Below, piece after piece: positions 7,654-15,404 of a DNA stretch of 21,498 nt. Under the pieces are notes generated by a model that saw nothing but the letters and a program-made list of their open reading frames with translations, was not told the origin of the DNA and searched no databases. The DNA is from JBEVMS01 sp040508515. GTDB lineage: Bacteria > Pseudomonadota > Gammaproteobacteria > Xanthomonadales > Rhodanobacteraceae. The translations under genes and the position numbers were made by a program. How positions within the stretch are numbered: position 1 is the stretch's first letter; every line of letters begins with the position of its first letter. The stretch lies in contig JBEVMS010000065.1 in the NCBI GenBank assembly GCA_040508515.1, positions 1 through 21,498 of the forward strand, read 5' to 3'.

Positions 7654-8525
7654 ATCGCCGCGAGCCATTGGTGCTGGATTTCGATGGCTCGGTCGGTGAG
7701 CTGGCGGGGGCCACCGTGCTGGCGCTGGCGCAATGGCAAGAGCGCATCCGCTTTGGCTGCCGCTTGCACACCTTCGCACAATTGCGCCGGCATCTGGATG
7801 CGCTGCTGCCCGCTGACTACGGCACCGTGCTGATGGGTTCGGGCGACTACCATCATCTGAGCTGGCCGCTGATCGAGCGGCAGCGCGCGCGCGGCCCCTT
7901 TCAGGTGGTCGTGCTGGACAACCATCCAGACAACATGCGCTTTCCCTGGGGCATCCATTGCGGCTCGTGGGTGCGCAAAGTGGCCTTGCTGCCTTATGTC
8001 AGCCAAGTGCACGTGTTGGGCATCACTTCCGGCGACATCGGCGCACGGCATGCCTGGGAAAACTATGTGGCTCCTCTAAAAGCCGGCAAGCTTACTTACT
8101 GGTGCATGGATGTGGATGTCGGCTGGGCCGCGCGGTGGGGACTGGCCGATGCGTTTCGCCGCTACGCCGACGCCGATGCCCTGGTCGAGGCGTTTACCAC
8201 ACAGCGTGAGCGCACGGCGCAGCCGACGTATTTGTCGATCGACAAGGACGCGTTCGACACCCTCACCGCGCGAACCAACTGGGACCAAGGCAAGCTCAAG
8301 TTGCCGCATGCTCTGGCGGTGATCGAGGCGCTGCGTGGTCGGATCATCGCCAGCGACATCACCGGCGAGGTTTCCGCTTACGCCTACCGCACATGGTGGA
8401 AGCGATGGCTTAGCGGTATGGACGGACAGACGGCTATTTCATCGGAAGATATAGTGTCCTGGCAACACCAGCAGAACGCATTGAATCAACGCCTCCTGCG
8501 GGCCATCGACGAAAGCAGCATCTAA
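7644..8525 (+). CDS. arginase-fold (ureohydrolase-like) protein, divergent
   Basis: This 293-residue protein is not a standard arginase but keeps its metal-binding pattern. VVLDNHPDN (D92, H94, D96) matches the D-x-H-x-D motif. Y-L-S-I-D-K-D-A-F-D (S198, D200, D202, D205) matches S-x-D-x-D-x-x-D. MGSGDYHH (66-71) sits where G-G-D-H normally lies, H105-C-G-S resembles the later H-G motif, and E242 in ITGEV fits the C-terminal Glu. The ligand set for a binuclear Mn site is thus nearly complete. Family members cut C-N bonds of arginine, agmatine, guanidino acids or formiminoglutamate; the substrate here cannot be read. ATG at 7644 overlaps the acyltransferase stop by ten bases, with GAGAG upstream, showing translational coupling. 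A histone-deacetylase-like amidase role is another possibility. Confidence 0.75.
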   Translation: MGLNRREPLVLDFDGSVGELAGATVLALAQWQERIRFGCRLHTFAQLRRHLDALLPADYGTVLMGSGDYHHLSWPLIERQRARGPFQVVVLDNHPDNMRFPWGIHCGSWVRKVALLPYVSQVHVLGITSGDIGARHAWENYVAPLKAGKLTYWCMDVDVGWAARWGLADAFRRYADADALVEAFTTQRERTAQPTYLSIDKDAFDTLTARTNWDQGKLKLPHALAVIEALRGRIIASDITGEVSAYAYRTWWKRWLSGMDGQTAISSEDIVSWQHQQNALNQRLLRAIDESSI

Positions 8526-8528
8526 CGT

Positions 8529-8550
8529 CGCCGATGCAGCGGCGTTTCTT
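8529..8550 (+). terminator. probable intrinsic terminator after the arginase-fold gene
   Basis: CGCCG (8529-8533) pairs with CGGCG (8540-8544) around a six-base loop and is followed by TTTCTT. It lies just after the TAA at 8523-8525 and abuts the stop codon of the convergent diguanylate cyclase gene. The stem is short, so efficiency is uncertain. Confidence 0.5.
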
Positions 8551-10325
8551 CATGCGGTCCCGTGCGTTTTGTCTTGGCGCAGCGAACGCTGTTGATAAAG
8601 GCGGCGGTCCGCCTCGGCCAAGACGGCTTCCAATGTCTGGTTCGGCTGTCGGGTCGCGTAGCCCATAGTGAACTGGATCGGTGCCCGGTGGCGCTGGCTC
8701 TCGATGCGACGAACAAGTTCCGCGGTGATATGGCTATCGGCCTGCGGCATGAAGATCAGGAACTCGTCGCCGCCCAAGCGCACCACGATATCCTCGGCGC
8801 GTAGATGCTCGTGAAGGAATGTCGCCATCGCCACCAGCACTTCGTCACCGCGCTGGTGGCCGTAGGTGTCGTTGACTTGTTTGAAGCGATCCAGGTCGAA
8901 GGCGATGCAGCCCCAGCAGGCTTCGGGGGCACTGGCTTGGGCCAGCGCGGTCAGGAAGTGGCGGTTGAAGCAGCCCGTGAGCGAGTCGCGCTCGGCCAAT
9001 TCGCGTAGCTTACGCTCGACGCGCTGCTGTTCGGAGATATCCTGCGCATGGCCCAGCACATAGGGCTCGTCCAGATCGTGGTCGAGTACGTTGTGGTACT
9101 GCCAGACGCGCGAACTGCCGTCGCGGGAGGTCAGCAGCAGCCTGCCCGAGTCGCTGCCATGAGCTTGTATGCGTTGCAGATAAAGACCAAACTCGTCATG
9201 CCGTCGCGGCGGTATCAATTCGCTCAGTGAGCGGCCGATCAGTTCGTGGACTGCATAGCCCAGCGAATGGGCGGCGGCCGGATTGATCGACAGCAACACG
9301 CCGCTCATGTCGTGGGTACAGATCAGCCCCAGGCTGTATTGGAACAGGTTGCGGAAGCGCCGTTCGCTGGCTTCCAGTGCGGCCATCGCCCGCCGCCGCA
9401 GGCTGATGTCCTGAAGCGCACCCGACAGCCGTCGCGGCCGCCCATCCTCGTAGTCCACGCCACCCACCGTGCGCACCCATATGTCGCGGCCCGTGGCGGT
9501 GGTCATCGGCAGTTCCAGATCCCAGCCGGTGCCGCTGGCCATGCAGGTTTGCAAGGCGGTTTGAATTTGTTCGCGCGCACTGGCGGGGAAGTAGCTGAGC
9601 GCCTCGGACATGCTCGGTTGATATCCCGCGGGCAGCTCGTGAATGCGGCAGGTAGCGTCGGACCAGACGACTTGCTGGGTAAGCAGATCAACTTCCCAGC
9701 CGCCGACGCCGGCCGCTCGGCCGGTGCGGTCCAGAAACGCCTCGCTGGCGCGCAGGCGTTGTTCCAGCTGGACGGACAGCAGGACTTGCTGATGCGCGAT
9801 CTGCGCCTCGATGTGCAGTGCCTGGTTGCGCTGAAGCAGCTCGGCGCGCAGCTCCAGGGCTTCGGATACGGCATGCGCCAGTTCACGCAGGGTTTCGCGC
9901 TGCACCTGGGTCAGCTCGCCCGGCTCGCGGTCGATAACGCATAACGAACCCATGCGCATGCCGTCACGCAGGGTGATCGGCGCGCCGGCGTAGAAGCGTA
10001 TGCCAGGGGCGCCGATCACCAGAGGGTTGTCGGCGAAGCGCTGGTCTTGCAGTGCATCGGGCACTTCCAGCAGTTGATCGTCCAGAATGGTGTGCGAGCA
10101 AAAGGCTTGATCGCGTGGCGTCTGGCTGCTGCCGGCCAAGCCGACATTGGCCTTGAACCATTGGCGGTCGCGGTCGATCAAGCTGATCAGGGCGATCGGT
10201 CGACCGGTGATCCAGGCTGCGGCTTTGGCCAGTGCGTCGAACAAGGGCTCGGTCGGCGTATCCAAGACAGCCAGATCGCGCAATCGGGCCAGACGGGCAG
10301 ATTCGTCGATGGCGGCAGCAGACAT
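8550..10325 (-). CDS. diguanylate cyclase with GAF and two PAS domains
   Basis: This 591-residue soluble sensor enzyme is ordered GAF (about 15-158), PAS (about 193-311), PAS (about 321-433) and GGDEF (about 440-590). The catalytic loop is an intact GGDEF at 518-522. The inhibitory I-site R-x-x-D (RAED, 509-512) lies the usual five residues before it, so the enzyme should make cyclic di-GMP from two GTP and be product-inhibited. No EAL or HD-GYP domain is present. The GAF domain includes the common bacterial C-S-H-T-I segment. The start was set at the ATG at 10325, preceded by TAGGA; an upstream TTG at 10346 is less likely. It lies 171 bases downstream of the histidine kinase on the same strand, so the two may be co-transcribed. 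Confidence 0.95.
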   Translation of the reverse strand: MSAAAIDESARLARLRDLAVLDTPTEPLFDALAKAAAWITGRPIALISLIDRDRQWFKANVGLAGSSQTPRDQAFCSHTILDDQLLEVPDALQDQRFADNPLVIGAPGIRFYAGAPITLRDGMRMGSLCVIDREPGELTQVQRETLRELAHAVSEALELRAELLQRNQALHIEAQIAHQQVLLSVQLEQRLRASEAFLDRTGRAAGVGGWEVDLLTQQVVWSDATCRIHELPAGYQPSMSEALSYFPASAREQIQTALQTCMASGTGWDLELPMTTATGRDIWVRTVGGVDYEDGRPRRLSGALQDISLRRRAMAALEASERRFRNLFQYSLGLICTHDMSGVLLSINPAAAHSLGYAVHELIGRSLSELIPPRRHDEFGLYLQRIQAHGSDSGRLLLTSRDGSSRVWQYHNVLDHDLDEPYVLGHAQDISEQQRVERKLRELAERDSLTGCFNRHFLTALAQASAPEACWGCIAFDLDRFKQVNDTYGHQRGDEVLVAMATFLHEHLRAEDIVVRLGGDEFLIFMPQADSHITAELVRRIESQRHRAPIQFTMGYATRQPNQTLEAVLAEADRRLYQQRSLRQDKTHGTA

Positions 10326-10496
10326 CGCGTCAATCCTACAGGGCAAGCTGGAGACTAAAGGTAGTGGAAGCCCGAGGCCTGCTCAATCGTCGCGTTGGAG
10401 GGTTGTGACGCGGGCACGCGGCTTGTTCACGAGGGTCTGCTCGCGCGGAGTCTGAGCGCCGCCCGGTCGTCCGATCTGGCCTCGGCCGGTGAGCGG

Positions 10497-12302
10497 TCAG
10501 CGCGCCGCCAATGGTGGCAGCACGAACTGAAAGACGCTGCCTTGGCCCGGCTCGGAACTGGCCCAGATGCGTCCGCCGTGCGCTTGGATGATGGTGCGGC
10601 AGATCGACAAGCCCATGCCCATGCCCTGGGCTTTGGTACTGAAAAAAGCGGTGAACAGGCGATCGAGGTCGTTGGCAGTGATTCCCGGCCCGCTGTCGAC
10701 GATGCCGACGTATAGCTTGCCATCGCCCTCGGTGCGGGCTTGGATGACGATCTGCCGCGCTCCGCCGGTGATGCTGTCGATGGCCTGTAGCGCATTGACC
10801 AGCAAATTGATCACGACCTGCTGCAGTTGTACGCGGTCGCCCAGTAAGCGTGGTAGCGGCTGGGTGTAATGGCGCCGCAGGTTGATTTGCAATCGGGTCG
10901 CTTCGCGTTGCACCAGCAGCACCGCGTCGTCGATCAGTTCGACCGGATCCAGCTCGCTGCGCTGGGTTTCACCCTTGCGGGCCAATTCGCGCAGGTTCCG
11001 GACCACCTCGCTGGCGCGGCGTCCCTCGCAGATCATCCGTTTGAGCCCATCGCGTACTTCCTGCAACTGCGGCTCGGGGCGACTGAGCCAGCGCAAGCTC
11101 GCCTCGCCGTTGGTGACCAAGGCCGCCAATGGCTGGTTGACCTCGTGAGCGATCGAGGCGGTCAGCTCACCCAGCGTGGCAACCCGGTTGGCGTGAGCCA
11201 GCTCGCTTTGCGAACGTTGTAGGGCATCTTCGGCGCGACGCAACTCTTCGATATCGTTCATCACCCCGTACCAGCGGATGACTTCCCCGGACGCATCCAG
11301 CAGCGGCAGGCCACGGATCAGCATCCAACGGTATTGTCCGTCGGCACGGCGCCAGCGACTGACGGTTTCGTACATCCCGCGCGTTCGCATCGCGTGGGCT
11401 ATATCTTGCTCCATCTGAGGCTGGTCGTCCGGGTGCACGATGTTGCGCCAACGGTCGCCGTGGACATCCTCCAGGCTCAGACCCAGGTCGGTCCAGCGCC
11501 GGTTGATGGAAGCCAGGTTGCCGTCCGGCGTGGAGTTCCACAACATCGCGGGAATAGTGTCGATGACATCACGCAGCTCGCGTTCTTGCTGCTGCGCGCG
11601 CGCTTCAGCGCATTTGCGCACCGTGATATCGGTATTGCTTTGCAGTACGGCCAGTGGCTGGCCGCGCTCGTCGCGCCACAGCGACCAGCGGCTGCAAACC
11701 ACCAGCGCGCTACCGTCCTGACGTCGCTGCTTGAGCTCGCCTTCCCAGCGGCCATCGCGCAGCACCGTGGCCATCGCCTGTTCGGGCGAATCGTTGAACT
11801 GGCTTTGCAGCAACCGGTGTGCGTTGGCGCCGATGGCGTCGGCGCTACGCCAGCCGTAGAGTTGAGCGGCACCGCGGTTCCAGGAGCGGATCTGGCCATG
11901 CAGGTCATGCACGAAGATCGCGTCCTGAGTCAGCTCCAGCAAGCCGGCCTGTTCGCGCAAGACCTTGGTGGTGTGCTGGTTCTTGAGCGACAGAAACGTA
12001 GTGAGGGTTATCGCGGTCAGACTGACCAGGCAGCGACCCAGCGCATCGATGGCGTGGAAGCGCGTGCGGGAGATTTCCAGTGCGATCAGGGTGAGCGCGA
12101 TGCACACGGCCGCTACCACGTAGAGCTGGCGACGCGTGCAGAACTGGCTGCAAATCATCACCACGAGGCCATACAGCACCGCCACAGCGATATCCAGCGG
12201 CGTGAGAGCATCGATCAAAAAGATTGCCACGGCGGCCAGCGCGGCGCTGCCAGGCTGCCAGCGAACCTTGGCGGTAGAGCTAATCGCAGGCGTTTTGCGC
12301 AT
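10497..12302 (-). CDS. membrane PAS sensor histidine kinase
   Basis: This 601-residue protein has about four N-terminal membrane helices (roughly 18-105), two PAS domains (about 117-230 and 243-355) and a HisKA/HATPase_c core. His386 in SIAHEVNQPLAAL is the phospho-acceptor. The N box is at NLLVNALQAI (Asn503), the G1 box at VDSGPGI (536-541) and the G2 box at GMGMGLSI (560-567). The H-E-V-N-Q-P-L form of the H box is typical of FixL/DctB-like PAS kinases. No response regulator is encoded next to it, so it is an orphan kinase whose partner must lie elsewhere. The neighbour downstream is a diguanylate cyclase, hinting at a shared signalling role. An AT-rich stretch about 80 bases upstream may hold its promoter. 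Confidence 0.95.
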   Translation of the reverse strand: MRKTPAISSTAKVRWQPGSAALAAVAIFLIDALTPLDIAVAVLYGLVVMICSQFCTRRQLYVVAAVCIALTLIALEISRTRFHAIDALGRCLVSLTAITLTTFLSLKNQHTTKVLREQAGLLELTQDAIFVHDLHGQIRSWNRGAAQLYGWRSADAIGANAHRLLQSQFNDSPEQAMATVLRDGRWEGELKQRRQDGSALVVCSRWSLWRDERGQPLAVLQSNTDITVRKCAEARAQQQERELRDVIDTIPAMLWNSTPDGNLASINRRWTDLGLSLEDVHGDRWRNIVHPDDQPQMEQDIAHAMRTRGMYETVSRWRRADGQYRWMLIRGLPLLDASGEVIRWYGVMNDIEELRRAEDALQRSQSELAHANRVATLGELTASIAHEVNQPLAALVTNGEASLRWLSRPEPQLQEVRDGLKRMICEGRRASEVVRNLRELARKGETQRSELDPVELIDDAVLLVQREATRLQINLRRHYTQPLPRLLGDRVQLQQVVINLLVNALQAIDSITGGARQIVIQARTEGDGKLYVGIVDSGPGITANDLDRLFTAFFSTKAQGMGMGLSICRTIIQAHGGRIWASSEPGQGSVFQFVLPPLAAR

Positions 12303-12370
12303 AAGTCTGGGCCGAGTGGAGTTGCCGTCAAACTACCCCGGAATCGCATCAAATTGCGCATTTGCCGCGG

Positions 12371-12400
12371 CCTATACAAGAGTATAAAACACGTATACCG
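12371..12400 (-). promoter_or_regulatory. AT-rich patch, possible promoter of the histidine kinase gene
   Basis: Read on the minus strand, the region contains TATACT (plus 12381-12386), a good -10 match, flanked by two further gtata/tatac copies in otherwise GC-rich DNA. No good -35 lies at 16-18 bases. It is about 80 bases before the kinase ATG at 12302. It could instead be a binding site for a regulator that recognises the repeated half-sites. Confidence 0.25.
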
Positions 12401-12442
12401 AGGTCGTCTTGGCATGAGCGCGATGCTCCGCCTGGATGAGTG

Positions 12443-12473
12443 GTTGCGGGGCAGGCCATGGCCTGGGTGCAAC
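12443..12473. terminator. palindromic hairpin directly after the aminotransferase gene
   Basis: CAGGCCATGGCCTG (12452-12465) is a perfect 14-base palindrome, bracketed by GTTGC (12443-12447) and GCAAC (12469-12473). It begins two bases past the aminotransferase stop on the minus strand. No T-tract follows, so it may be a 3' stabilising hairpin, a Rho-dependent end or a protein site rather than a classic terminator. Confidence 0.4.
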
Positions 12474-12474
12474 G

Positions 12475-13677
12475 CTAGTGTGTGGTCAATGTCTGCCGCA
12501 ACTCATTGACGATGCGGTTGAAGTCGCGCTGGCCCAGCCATGGGCTGTTGCTGATGGTCAGCGAACGGGCGGCAAACTCTCGCGCATTGGGCAGCCGTGC
12601 ATCCGCCGCGATGCCGCGTAGATAGTCGTAGTCGGGCAGGGCGTGGATGAACATCCGGCTGACCCCCAGCCCGGCAGTCCATAGCCGCTGCAGGGCGCGG
12701 TCGCGGCTGGCTTCATCGGGCAAAGCCAGTAGCAGCAAAGGCCACACACCCTGCTGACCGGGCGCATCATCGAATACCCGCACGCCTGGCAGCGAACGTA
12801 GCTGTGCCAATCGCGCCTGCGCTTGCTGGCGGGTGCGCGCGATAAAATCCGGCAGTCGAACCAGCGCCCGAGTGGCCACCGCATTGCGCCAGCGACCCAG
12901 CGGATGCAATGGAATCTCTGAACCAAAGTCGTCGCCGACGGCGGCTACCGGATCGCCGGCAGCCAGCGCCCGACGCAGCGGGCGGCCGTAGACCAGGCCC
13001 AGCAAGGCCGGCCGATAGCACAACGCGTAACCCAGAAGTTCCAGCGCCCGGCGGCAGGCCATCGGCGCCGACGGGCGGATCAGTTCGGCATGGGATTGGC
13101 GCAAGGCGTCGCGCAGCTCAGGTTCGCGCGCCAGCAGCACGCCGCCCTCGAAGGTGGTCAGGCCCTTGCCGACTGCCAGGCTGAAAAAACCGATATCGCC
13201 CTGCAGGCCGGCGGTCTGCCCGTTTTGTTGCGCGCCCAGCGCTTGCGCAGCATCTTCGATCACCCAGGCGCCACAGGCGTGGGCGATGCGGATGGCCGTC
13301 TGGACGTCCGCCAGTCGACCGCCGATATGGGTAGGCACGATCGCCAAAGTGTTCTCGCCGCACAGCGCGGCGAGCTGGGTGGGGTCCATGTCGTAGTGGT
13401 CGGGTGCCAGATCGCACAGCTTCAACACCAGGCCGGCGCGGTGCACCGCCAGCGCCACCAGCGGGCAGGTCCAGGCCGGCACCACCACTTCGCGGCGCGC
13501 GCTGCGCTTGGCCAGGGCGTGCAGCGCGATCACCAAGCTGGCGGTGCCAGAGCATTCCAACTGCACCTCAGGCACGCCTAGCCAATCGGCCAGACTTTCA
13601 GCCAATCGCGCCCGTGCGGGCAAAAGATCGCGCCAGTGCAGCGGCAGGCCGGCGGTGGGTGGCAACTCGCGCGGCAT
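12475..13677 (-). CDS. DegT/DnrJ/EryC1/StrS-type PLP aminotransferase
   Basis: This 400-residue fold-type I PLP enzyme has the family's landmarks. These are the phosphate-binding CSGTASL (42-48), the WTCP substrate loop (69-72), Asp142 in VIEDAAQALGA for the pyridine nitrogen, and Lys171 in SLAVGKGLTTFEGG as the Schiff-base lysine. Most relatives transfer an amino group to a nucleotide- or lipid-linked keto-sugar; others act on cyclitols or acyl substrates. The Lys motif is less sugar-aminotransferase-like than the usual N-K-x-L-x-x-G-E-G-G, so the substrate may differ. The ATG at 13677 was chosen because upstream in-frame codons run through the transporter gene in a non-coding frame. It follows the second small transporter by five bases and is last in a four-gene operon, reminiscent of ArnB beside ArnE/ArnF. 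Confidence 0.9.
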   Translation of the reverse strand: MPRELPPTAGLPLHWRDLLPARARLAESLADWLGVPEVQLECSGTASLVIALHALAKRSARREVVVPAWTCPLVALAVHRAGLVLKLCDLAPDHYDMDPTQLAALCGENTLAIVPTHIGGRLADVQTAIRIAHACGAWVIEDAAQALGAQQNGQTAGLQGDIGFFSLAVGKGLTTFEGGVLLAREPELRDALRQSHAELIRPSAPMACRRALELLGYALCYRPALLGLVYGRPLRRALAAGDPVAAVGDDFGSEIPLHPLGRWRNAVATRALVRLPDFIARTRQQAQARLAQLRSLPGVRVFDDAPGQQGVWPLLLLALPDEASRDRALQRLWTAGLGVSRMFIHALPDYDYLRGIAADARLPNAREFAARSLTISNSPWLGQRDFNRIVNELRQTLTTH

Positions 13678-13682
13678 CGCGC

Positions 13683-14114
13683 TCACTCGCCGGCGGCGAT
13701 GCCCAGCGCGCCCTTGGCTTCGATCGGCGCGTCGCCCTCCGGGTGCGCGCCGCTCTCGGCCAGCGCCAGGCAGATGATGCCGGCCACGATCACCGCCGCC
13801 CCGGCCAGGCGTGTCCAGGTCAGCGGCTCGCCGAACAACCAGGCGGAAAAGAACATCACGCTTACCACCTCCAGATGGGTCGCCGCGAAGGCGGGGCCGA
13901 TCGGCGCGTGTTTGAGCAGGGTCATCCAAGTGAAGAAATTGCCGATGTAGCCGACTGCCGCGATGTAGATCCACGGATGACCAAACACGCGCACCAGCCA
14001 CGCCAGATTGGCCTGCGGCGGAAAGGCATGGTCGCCGGCGTACTTAAAGCTCAACTGCACGATGGTGTCGAACAGCACCAGGATCGTGAAACCGATCAGA
14101 TAGAAGCGCTTCAC
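13683..14114 (-). CDS. small multidrug resistance/EamA-type half transporter, second of a pair
   Basis: This 143-residue protein has four predicted membrane helices: FYLIGFTILVLFDTIVQLSF, an I-Y-I-A-A-V-G-Y-I-G segment, F-A-A-T-H-L-E-V-V-S-V-M-F-F-S-A and V-I-V-A-G-I-I-C-L-A-L-A. That is half the ten-helix EamA unit and close to SMR, ArnE and ArnF size. Its GTG start at 14114 overlaps the stop of the preceding transporter gene as GTGA, giving tight coupling and predicting a hetero-oligomer. The hydrophilic tail after the last helix (about 20 residues) is absent from its partner. The likely role is moving a small or lipid-linked amino compound across the inner membrane; the substrate is unknown. 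Confidence 0.88.
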   Translation of the reverse strand: MKRFYLIGFTILVLFDTIVQLSFKYAGDHAFPPQANLAWLVRVFGHPWIYIAAVGYIGNFFTWMTLLKHAPIGPAFAATHLEVVSVMFFSAWLFGEPLTWTRLAGAAVIVAGIICLALAESGAHPEGDAPIEAKGALGIAAGE

Positions 14115-14476
14115 GCGCCCCCCGCAAAGCCGACGATGGCGACGCCGGCGGTAACCAGCAGGCAACCGGCGACGCGCAGCGGCGTCAGCTTTTCACGAAA
14201 CAGGATTCGTCCGGCCAGCATGATCACCACCACGCTGATCGATCCCAGCAGCACGCCGCGGGAAAGTTCCACCAGCGAGAGGAAGGCGATCCAGACCAGA
14301 AACTCGATAACGTAGGAGATCACCCCGACCCAGATCCACGGCCGTGCCAGCATGTAGCGCCAGCGCGCCATGCCATCGCCGGCGCGCGGATCGCTGGCAG
14401 CTGCTTTGAACGCCAACTGGCCCAGCGTGTCCAGGCCGACATTGGACAGCCACAGGGTGATCACCAACGGGGTCAT
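14111..14476 (-). CDS. small multidrug resistance/EamA-type half transporter, first of a pair
   Basis: This 121-residue, four-helix protein has helices around 4-20, 46-66, 72-92 and 102-118. Helix 1 carries DTLGQLAFKAA, matching D-T-I-V-Q-L-S-F-K-Y-A in its neighbour, so the two genes are paralogues. The helix-3 region with V-E-L-S-R-G-V-L-L-G-S-I-S is typical of EamA/SMR proteins. It begins 13 bases after the esterase stop and overlaps the next transporter gene by four bases. Paired genes of this type (ArnE/ArnF, EmrE-like pairs) usually form one working transporter. Confidence 0.88.
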   Translation of the reverse strand: MTPLVITLWLSNVGLDTLGQLAFKAAASDPRAGDGMARWRYMLARPWIWVGVISYVIEFLVWIAFLSLVELSRGVLLGSISVVVIMLAGRILFREKLTPLRVAGCLLVTAGVAIVGFAGGA

Positions 14477-14489
14477 GCGGCGGTCCGCA

Positions 14490-15329
14490 TCAGGCCGCCG
14501 CGCGCACGGCCGGGCCGCGCTCGCTGGCGATGCGGCCGAAGAAATCGGCCGAGCGTTCGATCAGGGTGCGGCGGTCGCGATCGACCGTAATCATGTGATA
14601 GCTGTCCGGCAGCAGCAGCATTTCGACCGGGCCGGATACCAGACTTTCGACCATGTAGGCGTTGTCCAGGCTGGCGATGTCGTCCTCGGTGGCGTGCGCG
14701 ATCAGGCACGGCGCGGTCACCTTGGGCAACTGCCGGCGCACCAGCGCGGCCATGTTGTACATCTCGCCCAGCGAGGGCCAGGGATTGCCCGGCAGGCCAG
14801 CGGCGGCGCTGTCGCCACCGAGCATGCTGGCGCTGATCTGCGCGCGCAGGCGTTCGTCTCGGATGCCGTAGGGCGGCTCCTCGTGGACCATACGCTTCTT
14901 GCCAATGCCCAACTTGAGGAACAGCGGCAGCAGGAACGAGAACCGGCCGTACCACGGAATCGCCCAGCCGTCGTAGCGGAAAGTGGCGCCGTAGACGCCC
15001 ACGCCGGTGACCCAGTCAGGATGATCGGCGGCTAGCTTAAGCGCCAGCAGCGCGCCCATCGACAGGCCAGCCACGAACAGTTGGTCGACTTCTTTGCGCA
15101 GACTTTGGGCAGCTTTCTCCACGCTGACATACCAGTCCTGCCAGCCGGTGGCGAGCAGGTCGTCAACGCTGCCGCAATGGCCGGCCAGTTGCATCCCATA
15201 AACGCTGAAACCGGCCCGATTGAGCCCCTTGCCGACCATCCGCATTTCGGCCGGCGTGCCGGTCAGGCCGTGGATCAGCAACACCCCGGCGCGACCTCCC
15301 TCGTAACGGAATTCGACGTTCTGGATCAC
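14490..15329 (-). CDS. alpha/beta-hydrolase, Est30-like carboxylesterase
   Basis: This 279-residue cytoplasmic hydrolase has the oxyanion HGLTGTP (20-26), Ser90 in the nucleophile elbow GLSMG, Asp216 or Asp217 in HATEDDIAS, and His245 in PDSYHMIT. This is a full triad in the order seen in Est30-type carboxylesterases and monoacylglycerol-lipase-like enzymes. It should hydrolyse ester or thioester bonds of medium acyl chains. The start is GTG at 15329, chosen because GGAG lies six bases before it and the conserved domain begins at once; the longer reading (to 15542) adds residues with no family resemblance. It is first in the operon with the transporter pair and aminotransferase, which suggests a trimming or thioesterase role. 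Confidence 0.9.
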   Translation of the reverse strand: MIQNVEFRYEGGRAGVLLIHGLTGTPAEMRMVGKGLNRAGFSVYGMQLAGHCGSVDDLLATGWQDWYVSVEKAAQSLRKEVDQLFVAGLSMGALLALKLAADHPDWVTGVGVYGATFRYDGWAIPWYGRFSFLLPLFLKLGIGKKRMVHEEPPYGIRDERLRAQISASMLGGDSAAAGLPGNPWPSLGEMYNMAALVRRQLPKVTAPCLIAHATEDDIASLDNAYMVESLVSGPVEMLLLPDSYHMITVDRDRRTLIERSADFFGRIASERGPAVRAAA

Positions 15330-15404
15330 GATGGACTCCGGTGGTTGAAGGGGCGATGCGGCGCTGCAAAAGCGATGCAAGGGATTGACATGTGACAAGT
15401 TTGC

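Noticed and set aside
13678..14001. N-terminal extension of the aminotransferase frame
   Set aside because: It is an Arg/Gly-rich translation lying over the second transporter gene in another frame; the family begins at MPREL.
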